DNA of 29,138 nucleotides from Pseudomonadota bacterium (GCA_023422955.1 JAFAGG010000108.1:1-29138); one strand, 5' to 3'; numbered from the stretch's first letter, positions 8,649 through 16,726 are shown. Numbers and translations are program-made. The notes: generated from the letters alone by a model not told the origin.

Positions 8649-8778
8649 GCGTTAATTAAGCATCCATGAAAAAACAGAAGTATAACGAGCGGATACGCAT
8701 GCCTGATTCAGCAAACCGGATGAAGGCTGCTTGCTCGATTTCTGCTGCGGTACTTTTTGCCTTCCCTTGCCATAGGGG

Positions 8779-8849
8779 CGAGTCTTTTAGACGATTCTCT
8801 TAATCGATTTTTAGTTGATTCTTAGCCGACTTTTAACCGGCTCTTTTAC
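8779..8849. repeat. Six degenerate tandem repeats, consensus about CGAYTCTTTTAR
   Basis: Successive units at 8779-8791, 8792-8804, 8805-8815, 8816-8826, 8827-8837 and 8838-8849 share a CGA/TGA/CGG start, a T-rich core and TTA near the end. Unit length is 11-13 bp. It ends by running into CGCCGG. The pattern is seen directly; function is unknown. Confidence 0.6.
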
Positions 8850-9029
8850 CGCCGGCTTGCAAAAGCGCGCGACCTGGCCCGGACATCGATGGCATACACT
8901 GGCTATCGCCGACCTGCTTCATTGAATGTGCAAAGCGGCGCATAGCTTGATGGTTGTTTAAGCGCAATGCGAAGCCGCTTGTTTGGGACCAATCATATAC
9001 AATGAATCGTCCCACCTCTTGGCTCGGTG

Positions 9030-9051
9030 CATGCTGACATCATGCTGACAT
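9030..9051. repeat. Perfect 11-bp tandem direct repeat CATGCTGACAT
   Basis: CATGCTGACAT occurs at 9030-9040 and immediately again at 9041-9051, roughly one helical turn apart, about 100 bp upstream of the ModE-type regulator. Spacing by one turn on the same DNA face would suit cooperative binding of a regulator, possibly autoregulation; this is inference. Confidence 0.6.
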
Positions 9052-9150
9052 GCCGGCTGGCAGCAGCCCGCTACCCTTACGCTCACGCTGCCGTACTTCT
9101 CTGCAATGCCATGGGCCAAGTGAATATTAAAGCATTTACATATCGCACAG

Positions 9151-10236
9151 ATGAAACTTGAAATCGAACCCAACCTGTTTTTGCTTGGCCAGAATGGAAA
9201 ACATCATTCATTGGTGCAAGGCCTGACGCTGCTGCGCCTGATTGAGAAAACAGGCAACCTGCGGGCCGCCAGTCAGAGCCTGGCCGTTTCCTACCGCATG
9301 GCATGGGAAGCGCTGATACAGATGGAAAAACTGTTTGGCGCCCCGGTGATAGAAAGAACGCCGGGCAAGGGATCGCAACTGACGAAGCTGGGACAAAGAC
9401 TGGTGCAGTTCGACAAGCTGGTGCATGCCCGCATCGGTCCTTTGCTGGATGCAATGGAAGCCGAATTCGAATCGGAAATCCAGAACATCGTGCTGGCTGT
9501 GCAGGCTGACCTGAGCATCTGCGCCAGCCATGATTTTGCCGTGCAAGCGCTGCATAAAAGACTGGATCGGGAAAATCTCAGGGTCGATCTGAGTTACCGC
9601 GGCAGCTTGGAAGCCTTGATCGCCCTGAGCCGCGGCAATTGCGACATCGCAGGTTTCCATGTGCCCATCGGCGCGCTGGAGCAAGCGGTGTGGAGTCATT
9701 TTGAAACCTATCTCTCGCCCGACAATGCCATTATCAATCTAGCGACCCGCCGGCAGGGCATCATGGTTGCCAAGGGCAATCCCAAGAATATCTGGACGCT
9801 GAGCGATCTCAAGCGCGAGGATGTGCAGTTCGTCAATCGCCAGCAAGGAGCCGGCACGCGGATGATCCTGGATTTATTGCTGAAGCAGGAAGGCGTGGAA
9901 GGACGCGACATCCGCGGTTATGAAAATATCGAAATGACGCATGCGGCGGTAGGCGCCTACATCATGTGCGGCAAGGCGGATGCCGGACTGGGCGTAGAAG
10001 AGGCGGCGCACCAGTTCGAACTGGATTTCGTGCCGCTGCTGAACGAGCGCTACTTCCTCACCTGCAATAAGCATCTGCTGAATGCTCCCCAGTTTGCTCC
10101 CTTGTTCGATGCCCTGAACGCCAAGGATTTCCAGATGGAAGTCAACAGCCTGGCCGGCTACGATGGCATTAACCTGGGCAAAGTCATGGAAGTCGGCGAA
10201 CTTTCCAGCCATCTATCTCCCCTGGCCAACCCATAA
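9151..10236 (+). CDS. ModE-type HTH regulator with periplasmic-binding-protein-like sensor domain
   Basis: 361 aa. The N-terminal domain (about 20-90) is the ModE/LysR winged helix: LTLLRLIEKTGNLRAASQSL, then YRMAWEALIQME, then a wing around RTPGKGSQLTKLG. Instead of the two TOBE/Mop domains of classical ModE, residues about 113-345 resemble a type-2 binding-protein fold found in molybdate/tungstate-type sensors; FVNRQQGAGTRMILDLLL and AVGAYIMCGKADAGLGVEEAA are diagnostic pieces. It is therefore probably a one-component transcription factor sensing molybdate, tungstate or a molybdenum-cofactor-linked ligand. A tandem-Mop protein lies convergently just downstream, which supports the molybdate link. 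No modABC transporter is in the window. ATG 9151 has no strong Shine-Dalgarno. Confidence 0.85.
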   Translation: MKLEIEPNLFLLGQNGKHHSLVQGLTLLRLIEKTGNLRAASQSLAVSYRMAWEALIQMEKLFGAPVIERTPGKGSQLTKLGQRLVQFDKLVHARIGPLLDAMEAEFESEIQNIVLAVQADLSICASHDFAVQALHKRLDRENLRVDLSYRGSLEALIALSRGNCDIAGFHVPIGALEQAVWSHFETYLSPDNAIINLATRRQGIMVAKGNPKNIWTLSDLKREDVQFVNRQQGAGTRMILDLLLKQEGVEGRDIRGYENIEMTHAAVGAYIMCGKADAGLGVEEAAHQFELDFVPLLNERYFLTCNKHLLNAPQFAPLFDALNAKDFQMEVNSLAGYDGINLGKVMEVGELSSHLSPLANP

Positions 10237-10389
10237 GGCTGAGCTGCAAGTCCGCCGCAAGCCGCAATGGCAGCGCTGCACCCAGCTTCGGTTTGCGCTG
10301 AGAGCGCTGGGCGACATCAAGCCCGGCCTGCGGCACGTGAAATGTGCTGCAGCAAATCGAGCTACGGCTGATTCCGTAAGCGGCATGAA

Positions 10390-10416
10390 AAAAGCCTGCT
10401 GATACAGCAGGCTTTT
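10390..10416 (-). terminator. Strong bidirectional intrinsic terminator between convergent genes
   Basis: A perfect 12-bp stem, AAAAGCCTGCTG (10390-10401) with CAGCAGGCTTTT (10405-10416), and a 3-nt loop. On the minus strand six T residues follow (plus-strand A run at 10388-10393), so it should end the modG transcript. On the plus strand TTTT gives a weaker end for the ModE-type gene. Confidence 0.88.
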
Positions 10417-10437
10417 GGATCAATGCACCAGTGCCGC

Positions 10438-10866
10438 TTAAACGCGCACGCCGACAATCACAGTGGACACCTTGAACATCGCCGAAGCAGGAACGCCTGC
10501 TTTCAGGTCCAGGTTCTTCACGCTTTCGTTGGTCACGATCGCGGCAATCGACAGCCCGCCTGCCAACTCCAGCACCACTTCACTGTTGACGGCGCCGGCC
10601 ACCACTTTCGTCACAGTGCCTTTCAGGCGGTTGCGCGCCGAGAATTTCACGCCTTCTTCGTCCGTCAACAGAATGACCGAAGACGCCTTCACCAGCGCGA
10701 AAGCTTCGGAGCCAACCTGCAAGCCCAGGCTGTCCGTGCTCTCGCGTGTGACGGTAGCGACCAGCTTCTGACCGCCGCCGATTTCCATCTCGATTTCATC
10801 GTTGACCGCCCCTTTTCTGATATCGGTGACTTTGCCGGGGAATTGATTGCGTGCGCTGGTTTTCAT
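10438..10866 (-). CDS. modG: Tandem Mop/TOBE molybdate-binding protein (ModG type)
   Basis: 142-aa cytoplasmic protein made of two copies of the roughly 68-residue Mop/TOBE domain: SARNQFPGKVTDIRKGAVNDE at the start and SARNRLKGTVTKVVAGAVNSE from about 76. This architecture is that of ModG/Mop oxyanion-binding proteins, which store or buffer molybdate (or tungstate) as multimers. A good ribosome-binding site (GAGGA, seen on the minus strand at about 10871-10875) precedes ATG 10866. Weak -35/-10-like boxes (TTGAGT, TGTAAT) lie at 10899-10904 and 10878-10883, with a short 15-bp spacer. It converges on the ModE-type regulator with a shared terminator. The methyltransferase gene 62 bp upstream is on the same strand, so read-through is possible. 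Confidence 0.9.
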   Translation of the reverse strand: MKTSARNQFPGKVTDIRKGAVNDEIEMEIGGGQKLVATVTRESTDSLGLQVGSEAFALVKASSVILLTDEEGVKFSARNRLKGTVTKVVAGAVNSEVVLELAGGLSIAAIVTNESVKNLDLKAGVPASAMFKVSTVIVGVRV

Positions 10867-10928
10867 ACATCCTCGCTATTACAGTTATGCAATGCCTGAC
10901 TCAAGCGCCGGCCCACTTGGTTCTGGGT

Positions 10929-11927
10929 TCACTTCGCCTGCCCGACCAGCATCACCGCCGCAATGCGATCCGTATCTGAGTAAGCTTCGTTCAGCAGTTC
11001 TTCGCCGAATACGTCGGGATCGATCTCCCTGTATTCGCACGCGAGGTTTGCGCGGCACAGTCTTTCTTCGGCTGTGTTCCTGAAAGCATCCACGCCATTG
11101 ACGATGGGAGCGCCGGTGTACAGCAACAGCGTGCCGCCGGGACGCAGGCGCTCGATGGCAGCGTCGATTATCTGCAGCGACAGATTGATTCCCAGCGGCC
11201 CGCCTCCATGGCGATAGGTGCGCTCTGCAGGATCGACAAGATAAGGCGGATTCGCCACGATGAGATCGAAGTTGCCCTCGACGCCGCTCAGCAAATTGCT
11301 GTTCACAGGTGTGACGCCTGCCGCATCCGCCAGCGTGGCATTCACCGCGGTCAGGCGCAAGGCAGCGTCATTGATATCGACCGCCAGCACCTGTGCAGCA
11401 GGATATCGGCCGGCCACGGCAATCGCACCAGGCCCGGCGCCGCAGCCGATGTCAACGGCGCGCTCTACGGGAGCCGTGCGCCGTTCAAGATGGCGCGCTA
11501 TCGCATCGACGAAGCGATAAGTATCGGGCCCGAAGAAGACGGCGTCGTTGTCGGCAGTCGGGTAAGCCGAATGAAAAAACAATTCGCCGTTCAGCGTCGA
11601 TGCCCGCAAGGTGCAGCGCCATCCGTTTTCATGCGACTGGAGGATACGCGCCTGCTGCATGAGTTCGAAAATTTCCGCAGGAATGGCTGCGGCATGAAAC
11701 GGCCGGCTCCATCCGAATACGCCTGCAAGACTGTCGGCCCATTGATTGGCAGGCCTGGCATTAACGCGCATATGGGTCAGCGGCGTCACGGTCGTGAATC
11801 GATATTCTTTCTCCTTTAATGCCTGGCCTAGTGCCAGCAATCCAGCATGGTGGAAAGAGTCGTTGCCATCCTGCGCGTGGCGGGATGCCGAGACGGGAGC
11901 AGAAAGCATTTCCGTAGCGATGTGCAT
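10929..11927 (-). CDS. Class I SAM-dependent methyltransferase with NPPY motif
   Basis: 332 aa. The C-terminal half (about 130-330) is a Rossmann-fold methyltransferase: motif I VDIGCGAGPG at 158-167, the acidic ribose-binding residue D184 (AVDIN), and NPPY at 226-229. NPPY marks enzymes that methylate planar nitrogens, such as PrmC/HemK (glutamine amide) and RlmG/RsmC (guanine N2). The first 125 residues form a separate domain, possibly for substrate recognition, unlike minimal PrmC. The ATG at 11927 has a weak ribosome-binding site, and Met7 (11909), preceded by GGAA, is an alternative. It starts 30 bp after the stop of the diiron-oxidase gene, so the two are almost certainly one operon. 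Substrate unknown; RNA, protein or a small-molecule product of the oxidase are all possible. Confidence 0.8.
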   Translation of the reverse strand: MHIATEMLSAPVSASRHAQDGNDSFHHAGLLALGQALKEKEYRFTTVTPLTHMRVNARPANQWADSLAGVFGWSRPFHAAAIPAEIFELMQQARILQSHENGWRCTLRASTLNGELFFHSAYPTADNDAVFFGPDTYRFVDAIARHLERRTAPVERAVDIGCGAGPGAIAVAGRYPAAQVLAVDINDAALRLTAVNATLADAAGVTPVNSNLLSGVEGNFDLIVANPPYLVDPAERTYRHGGGPLGINLSLQIIDAAIERLRPGGTLLLYTGAPIVNGVDAFRNTAEERLCRANLACEYREIDPDVFGEELLNEAYSDTDRIAAVMLVGQAK

Positions 11928-11957
11928 TTTGTTATTGGCCGTACCGTAAGAGTCGCA

Positions 11958-13442
11958 TCAGTTGCGCAGCAGTTGTGTAAAGACCCGGGTTGCCATCAAG
12001 CCGGCCGGCGCGTGATGCATGCCGGGCGCCATCAGGTCGATGAGATAGCTCATTGCCTCGCGCTTGCTGCCAAAGCCGGCAAGCCTCTCTTCCAGCAGCC
12101 TGAGTTCTTCGTTATAAGGGCCGTGGCCGCCGTTGTCATGGATCGAGCGTGAACCGTGATCGCGGATGATGGGTCGCTCTGCATGCTGATGAGATGGACT
12201 CTGCAAACCCGGCGCGAGCGTATCCATCATGCGGTGCCTGGCCTTGTAACTCAGCCGGCGCGGCGCCTGGGCTTTTGCGGCATCGCCTAAGATCCAGTCG
12301 TGGATGACTTGTTTTTCGTAAGCGTTGAATACGCCGAACATCTCGCTATGCTCGCCCTCGATGAGTTTCCAGAAGCGGCTGTTCTCCGGCGCTTCGTACC
12401 GCCTTATCCAGCCGAGCTCGCGCAGGCTGTCAAGAAACAGCGGAAGTTGCGAAGGATCGGATAACCATTGGTTGACGGTCTTTCCCGCGACACGGCAATA
12501 GTCCGAATGCAGTTGCGCACCCGTTGAGCATTTGCTTTCCAGGATCGCGATGAGTTCCTGCTCCAAGTCGAAGCCGGCAATCGCCGCGGTCGTGCCCATG
12601 CCCAGCAAGTTGAGTCGGTAGCCATTGATCACGCGCTGATAGAACGCAGCGCGGTTCGCTATCTTCGGCATCGCATCGAATACTGCCTGCACCGCTTTTT
12701 TTGCATGCCCTGCTGCCGCGTTATCGACCGTCACATGCAAGGTGAAATAGTAGGGATCGATGCCCAGTTCATTCAACTCATACGCCGTGATCAGCAGATG
12801 CAGCGGCAGCTGTTCATAACCCAGATTAAAACCGATTATCTCGGGCAAGAATTCATCGGCATGATGCGCCAGTGCCAGTTGGATAGCGCCCTGCAGGTAA
12901 TAGCTACTGTCGAGCGACTGCCATTGCTCGCAGCCATGCGACGCCAGAAGTTTCTTGTAAATCAGCACATGGTTTTTATCGGCAATGCCTTCGCCCAACT
13001 CTTCGATATAAGTTTGAATCAGTGCAGCAAAGCGCGCGTCGTCCCATAACTGCACCATTCCGTAAAGCCAGGCGCCATCGACCATCTTGGTGGGTGCCAC
13101 CGCTTTCAGGAAATAAAGCGCATGCGCCTTGGTAGTGAAATAGCGGCGCGGCTCGCCTGCCTTTCTTGCAGAAAGATACTGCCGGTATTCATCGCCGACA
13201 TGCCGTACCCCACGCTCGACCCATTGCCCTAACTCCTCGGGCCGTAACGGAATATCCGCGTCTAACTTACTTGCGGCGTTGAGCTGCTCATATAAAAATT
13301 CTTTGCGGCGATTTGCGAGACTGGGAAAATTTTTTGCGTTAATGGAATCGAAGGAAGCAAGATAAATTTCTTTTGCTTGCGCTGTGCGGCAAGCAACACG
13401 ATTCGATAAAACGGTGACATCCAAGGACATTATGTTCAGCAT
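11958..13442 (-). CDS. Heme-oxygenase-like diiron oxidase (iron-containing redox enzyme family)
   Basis: 494 aa. The middle (about 110-260) carries the ligand pattern of the HDO superfamily, relatives of UndA, BesC and the SznF oxygenase domain: ELGEGIADKNHVLIYKKLL (E148/E151 and H158), a helix with E210, then LHVTVDNAAAGHAKKAV (H236, D240, H246). These enzymes assemble a labile diiron site and use O2 for N-oxygenation, C-C cleavage or desaturation of small molecules. There is also an N-terminal helical extension (1-110) and a 230-residue C-terminal part with a His-rich linker (about 415-440; H418, H420, H429, H435, H440) that matches nothing I recognise. Met1 (13442) and Met5 (13430) both lack a Shine-Dalgarno. 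It is followed after 30 bp by the methyltransferase. Family call firm; reaction unknown. Confidence 0.82.
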   Translation of the reverse strand: MLNIMSLDVTVLSNRVACRTAQAKEIYLASFDSINAKNFPSLANRRKEFLYEQLNAASKLDADIPLRPEELGQWVERGVRHVGDEYRQYLSARKAGEPRRYFTTKAHALYFLKAVAPTKMVDGAWLYGMVQLWDDARFAALIQTYIEELGEGIADKNHVLIYKKLLASHGCEQWQSLDSSYYLQGAIQLALAHHADEFLPEIIGFNLGYEQLPLHLLITAYELNELGIDPYYFTLHVTVDNAAAGHAKKAVQAVFDAMPKIANRAAFYQRVINGYRLNLLGMGTTAAIAGFDLEQELIAILESKCSTGAQLHSDYCRVAGKTVNQWLSDPSQLPLFLDSLRELGWIRRYEAPENSRFWKLIEGEHSEMFGVFNAYEKQVIHDWILGDAAKAQAPRRLSYKARHRMMDTLAPGLQSPSHQHAERPIIRDHGSRSIHDNGGHGPYNEELRLLEERLAGFGSKREAMSYLIDLMAPGMHHAPAGLMATRVFTQLLRN

Positions 13443-13822
13443 CTGTTCAGCAAACGGAGAAGGCTATGTATAGATGGACTATAAAGCCGCACTAAGTTCC
13501 CTTTATTTGCTTCAGTCAATGGATACGCAGCTTGTTATTCCCTGCAAACCGAAGCAGCGCAAGTTAATCGCCCAAGTTAATCGCTGTGTGTGCCTGCACG
13601 CGAAACGGAGGCGGGCGGGCATTACGAGCATGGAATTCATGCCGCTGGCATGAGTGAGCGCACTTACCGGCAGCACAGGGAAAGGAAATTTTTTTCACAG
13701 TAGGGCAGACTGCGAAATACAAGGAGTCGAGCTCGCGCGCATGACAACTTGCCTTGCCTGTAGATCACGAGAACAAGTGCTTAGAATGGTTTGCCAACTT
13801 TCAGGATAAGTAACGATTGCGG
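13443..13822. other. Intergenic region, no gene seen
   Basis: 380 bp upstream of the diiron-oxidase gene and downstream of the repeat lipoprotein gene, both on the minus strand. It should carry the promoter of the oxidase-methyltransferase operon. A 13-bp tandem duplication is at 13560-13585. A 22-codon ORF at 13741-13809 with a poorly spaced AAGGAG was not accepted. Confidence 0.5.
13560..13585. repeat. 13-bp tandem direct repeat (CAAGTTAATCGC core)
   Basis: CAAGTTAATCGC occurs at 13560-13571 and again at 13573-13584, a 13-bp period differing only in the last base of each unit. It lies about 120 bp upstream of the diiron-oxidase start on the minus strand. It could be an operator or simple slippage. 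Confidence 0.55.
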
Positions 13823-14971
13823 CTAATTGCTTATCACCCATTGGCGAGTCGGCATAACGGTGATTTCACGTCCCGGCTGGCCAGCGGCGGAATTAAAAGC
13901 GGCAATGCGTACCGACAATGGGCCATTGGGAAAGTCGCGCGTGTCGAAATTCAGATAGGCGAAGGTGCCGTTATTAGTGATCCGGAATTGCCCATGCCTC
14001 GGCGTATAGCCGGATGAAGGCAGCAGCTCCACATTCCTCATGCCGGCGCCCCGCACTTCCAGTATGACGATGCCGCGCACGCTGGAACCATGTACGGGCG
14101 CCGACATGACGCGGGAGGTAAAGGCAGCGGTAGAGTTTGTGGCGAGTTGCCAGCGTCGCGGTGTCATGACCACCACTTCCCGCGCGCCTGGCTGCGCTGC
14201 AGTGACGTTAAAGGCGCTGATGCGCATATCCCGTCCGCCATCCGGCAGCGTGCGAGGATCAAAGTCGAGCCAGGCACGGGTCCTGTCAGGAGAAATATTG
14301 AATTGGCCATAGCTGGGCTGATAGCCCTGCACGGGTAACAATTCCACATTGGCCAACCCCGCGCCCCGCACTTCCAGCCGGGTGCTGCGCGATAGGACGG
14401 CGCCATTAGCGGGCGCGGCAGTCAATGTGGCTCTCAGTGCGGCACGCGGAACAGGATTGTCGATATAGAACAGGCGCGGCGGCATCGCGAGCCGTTCGAC
14501 GGCATTGGGCTTTCCTGCCGCGACATTAAACGCGCTAATGCGCAGGCGCACCGGCCCGTTGGGTAGCGACAGGGTGTCAAAGTCCAGCCAGGCATTGGTC
14601 TTGTCGCCCGACAGGCCGAATACGCCGCGGCGCGGAAGATAGCCGGTCGCCGGCAGCAATTCCACATTCTCCATCGCCAGACCCGTTACCTGAAAGCGCA
14701 CGAATCCCGTCAAGGTCGCGCCATCGGGCGGCAAGGTAGTATTGAACTGTGCGCCGGCGACACCGAACGGCGCATGCGGGTTATTCGAGCAGGCGGGAAT
14801 CCAGGCGCAACTATTGGTGATCCGTCCATCTGAAGTGAAGACGGTGGGCGCCGAGATTGGCGCCGCTTCATTAGCTGAAGAACTTGCATCGTTTCCGCTT
14901 CCACCTCCGCAAGCTCCCAACAATCCGGTCAGCAGAAAGAGTGATGCCTTTAAAGAAATCATCCTTGCCAT
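13823..14971 (-). CDS. Lipoprotein with three internal repeats, function unknown
   Basis: 382 aa from ATG 14971, chosen because GGAGA is placed correctly in front of it; the frame also opens at ATG 14995. Residues 1-21 are a lipoprotein signal with lipobox LLGAC (Cys21), followed by a Gly/Ser/Asn-rich linker. After a Cys pair (C55, C61) come three homologous repeats of about 92-95 residues (about 77-168, 182-275 and 286-378). Each has NVELLP, GYxPxxGxF, LDFD or NFD, LPxG and RISAFN/RIAAFN, and ends in MPxR or MTPRR. The pattern suggests beta-sandwich, Ig-like domains exposed at the outer membrane. No enzymatic motif. I do not recognise the family. It is monocistronic as far as can be seen. 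Confidence 0.8.
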   Translation of the reverse strand: MARMISLKASLFLLTGLLGACGGGSGNDASSSANEAAPISAPTVFTSDGRITNSCAWIPACSNNPHAPFGVAGAQFNTTLPPDGATLTGFVRFQVTGLAMENVELLPATGYLPRRGVFGLSGDKTNAWLDFDTLSLPNGPVRLRISAFNVAAGKPNAVERLAMPPRLFYIDNPVPRAALRATLTAAPANGAVLSRSTRLEVRGAGLANVELLPVQGYQPSYGQFNISPDRTRAWLDFDPRTLPDGGRDMRISAFNVTAAQPGAREVVVMTPRRWQLATNSTAAFTSRVMSAPVHGSSVRGIVILEVRGAGMRNVELLPSSGYTPRHGQFRITNNGTFAYLNFDTRDFPNGPLSVRIAAFNSAAGQPGREITVMPTRQWVISN

Positions 14972-15364
14972 TTCTTTCTCCAATGCCGCCGTCATCGATA
15001 AGACCTGGTATTAGCCTTGGCGCGCTTGGGCGACCTCAGTTACGCCTCAAGATATGACCGCATGGGGGAAAATTTAATGTGGGCCGGACCACACTCAATG
15101 CTTGAGAAAAATCAGTTCACTGCGAAGTTTTATATTCCTGATTACTACTCTGCCTCACTTGCCCGTCTTAGTTTCTTGTCTTACTTTCCTGCTACGGCAG
15201 AAGCGACATTTTCCATGTGCATCACCTTTGCCCTAACGCACACGCAAGAAACTGAAAAACTATATTTTATGCAGCTCTATCTGCTGAATTGACAGTGAGC
15301 GCTTCCCCCAACTGGAATCCGGTGGCCAAGCCCTCCCCTTCATTACCCTTACCAAGGAGGATGC
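14972..15364. other. Intergenic region between divergent lipoprotein genes
   Basis: About 390 bp, relatively AT-rich in its middle. It separates two divergently transcribed lipoprotein genes and must hold both promoters. A 91-codon ORF at 15017-15292 lacks a ribosome-binding site and family features and is not accepted. No convincing promoter pair or hairpin was identified. Confidence 0.5.
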
Positions 15365-15895
15365 ATGAATCTTGTCGTCACAACTTTAGCGATCAGCGTG
15401 GTACTTCTCAGCGGCTGTGCGGCAAGCGTGCAAAAATCCGCCGCCAAAGATCCGCTTAACACCACTTCGAATTCCGCCAGGCACATCACATTGAACGTCA
15501 CAGGTCCTGACCAAATTACAAAATCTGCCGATTGGGAGCAGCTGAAAGGAGAGTGGCGAGCGGGAATGCAAGCTGCTGCCAGCAGCATAGGCGCAAAGTT
15601 CAGCGCTCAGGAAGGAAAGCCCAAGCCGACTGGAGAAGCCGGCACTTTAGTCGTCGTCAACGTCAATGACTACCGCTATATTTCTCCCGGCGCACGATAC
15701 GGGTTCGGGGTGATGACGGGCAATGCCTACATAGATTCATCCGTGCAGTTCAGGGATATGAATACCGGAACGCTGCTGGGCCAGAGAACTTACAATACGT
15801 CTTCCAGCGCCTGGCAGGGTATATTCTCAGCGATGACCGAGAAGCAGATTCAATCCATTACCAGCGAAATCGCCAGCGAGATCAAAGCGAAGTAA
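15365..15895 (+). CDS. DUF4410-type lipoprotein
   Basis: 176-aa predicted lipoprotein. The signal peptide ends in lipobox LLSGC with Cys18. The remainder, including LVVVNVNDYRY, GARYGFGVMTGNAYIDSSVQ and DMNTGTLLGQRTY, and the final amphipathic helix, fits the DUF4410 pattern of small envelope lipoproteins of unknown role. The Shine-Dalgarno AAGGAGG (15354-15360) is excellent and sits 4 nt before ATG 15365; an overlapping out-of-frame ATG at 15361 is too close to it. It appears monocistronic and converges with the HD-hydrolase gene. Confidence 0.78.
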   Translation: MNLVVTTLAISVVLLSGCAASVQKSAAKDPLNTTSNSARHITLNVTGPDQITKSADWEQLKGEWRAGMQAAASSIGAKFSAQEGKPKPTGEAGTLVVVNVNDYRYISPGARYGFGVMTGNAYIDSSVQFRDMNTGTLLGQRTYNTSSSAWQGIFSAMTEKQIQSITSEIASEIKAK

Positions 15896-16045
15896 GGCTT
15901 TCATGCGCATGGGACTTATGAATAGGACTTGTCTTTACGCTTGGAGACAGGCCGTTCGGCGCACGCCAAAATATGAGGCCAGGGTGGACCCGTTGAGTCC
16001 GTGACATCCGCCATGAATCGATTTCCCGCATTGCCGATGCTGCGC

Positions 16046-16666
16046 TCAAGCACCCTGTCCCGGCATGTCCGGCGCCTGCCCGGCAAAGTGCTGGATGACC
16101 CATTGCTCGCACACCTCCCATAGCAGCGGCGCGCCTCTGTTGATGGCGGGACCGTAGCGGGAGAAAACCTGTTCAAGTACAACGCCGTTTTCCGTCCAGG
16201 TTCCACCGTCGGTGAAGATGTTGACAAGAAGAGGCTGAAAGCGATCAAGCGCCTTCGCGAACTTTGCATCTTCCGTCTCTGCCCGCTCGAATTCCTGCCA
16301 TAAGGCCAGAAGCTCGCTTCCTTGCCGGTGCGGCAGCAAGCCAAACAATCGCGTTGCTGCGCGAGCTTCCTGTTCGGCCTGTAGTTCGCTTGAAAATCCG
16401 CCATGGATGGGACAGTCACCAACGTCTATCTCGACGATGTCATGCAGCAGAAGCATTTGTATGACGCGATGGGTATTCACAGATCCGCAGGCATATTCGC
16501 TCAGCAATAAGGCATACATCGCCAGATGCCAGGAATGTTCGGCAGAATTTTCTTTGCGGCTTTTATCAAGCAGGGGCGATTGCCGCACCACACTCTTCAG
16601 TCGGTCGATTTCTCTCAGAAAACCTAACTGCTTTTCCAATGTCGTCATTTGCATAATCTTTTGCAT
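16046..16666 (-). CDS. HD-domain phosphohydrolase (YfbR-like)
   Basis: About 206 aa. The HD-superfamily metal-binding residues are visible: H44 (in ENSAEHSWHLA), H75-D76 (LLLHDIVEIDVGD), with E79 and D84, and the distal D141 (DRFQP). This is the arrangement of YfbR-type enzymes, which remove phosphate from deoxynucleoside monophosphates, and of related HD hydrolases. The frame extends to a TTG at 16681, but ATG 16666 is a better start. Met5 and Met7 are also possible, with AAAGGTG upstream, so the exact start is uncertain. It lies 60 bp downstream of the yegD-like gene on the same strand and is probably co-transcribed. Confidence 0.82.
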   Translation of the reverse strand: MQKIMQMTTLEKQLGFLREIDRLKSVVRQSPLLDKSRKENSAEHSWHLAMYALLLSEYACGSVNTHRVIQMLLLHDIVEIDVGDCPIHGGFSSELQAEQEARAATRLFGLLPHRQGSELLALWQEFERAETEDAKFAKALDRFQPLLVNIFTDGGTWTENGVVLEQVFSRYGPAINRGAPLLWEVCEQWVIQHFAGQAPDMPGQGA

Positions 16667-16726
16667 CACCTTTCTATCCAAATAAGACTTCGCCGCATCT
16701 GGAACGGCAGCACTGCTAACGCAGCC

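Larger units (their letters stand above)
8649..9150. other. Intergenic region between lysE-like gene and modE-like gene
   Basis: About 500 bp between divergent genes, without a supportable ORF. It contains a run of degenerate 11-13-bp direct repeats at 8779-8849 and a perfect 11-bp tandem duplication at 9030-9051 about 100 bp before the regulator's start; both are listed separately. It presumably carries the promoters of both flanking genes. Confidence 0.6.

Noticed and set aside
13741..13809. 22-codon ORF starting MTTCLACRSREQ
   Set aside because: AAGGAG at 13721-13726 is 14 nt from the ATG, too far for normal initiation, and nothing else supports it.
15017..15292. 91-codon ORF between the lipoprotein genes
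   Set aside because: No Shine-Dalgarno, no domain or signal, and the position is that of a divergent promoter region.
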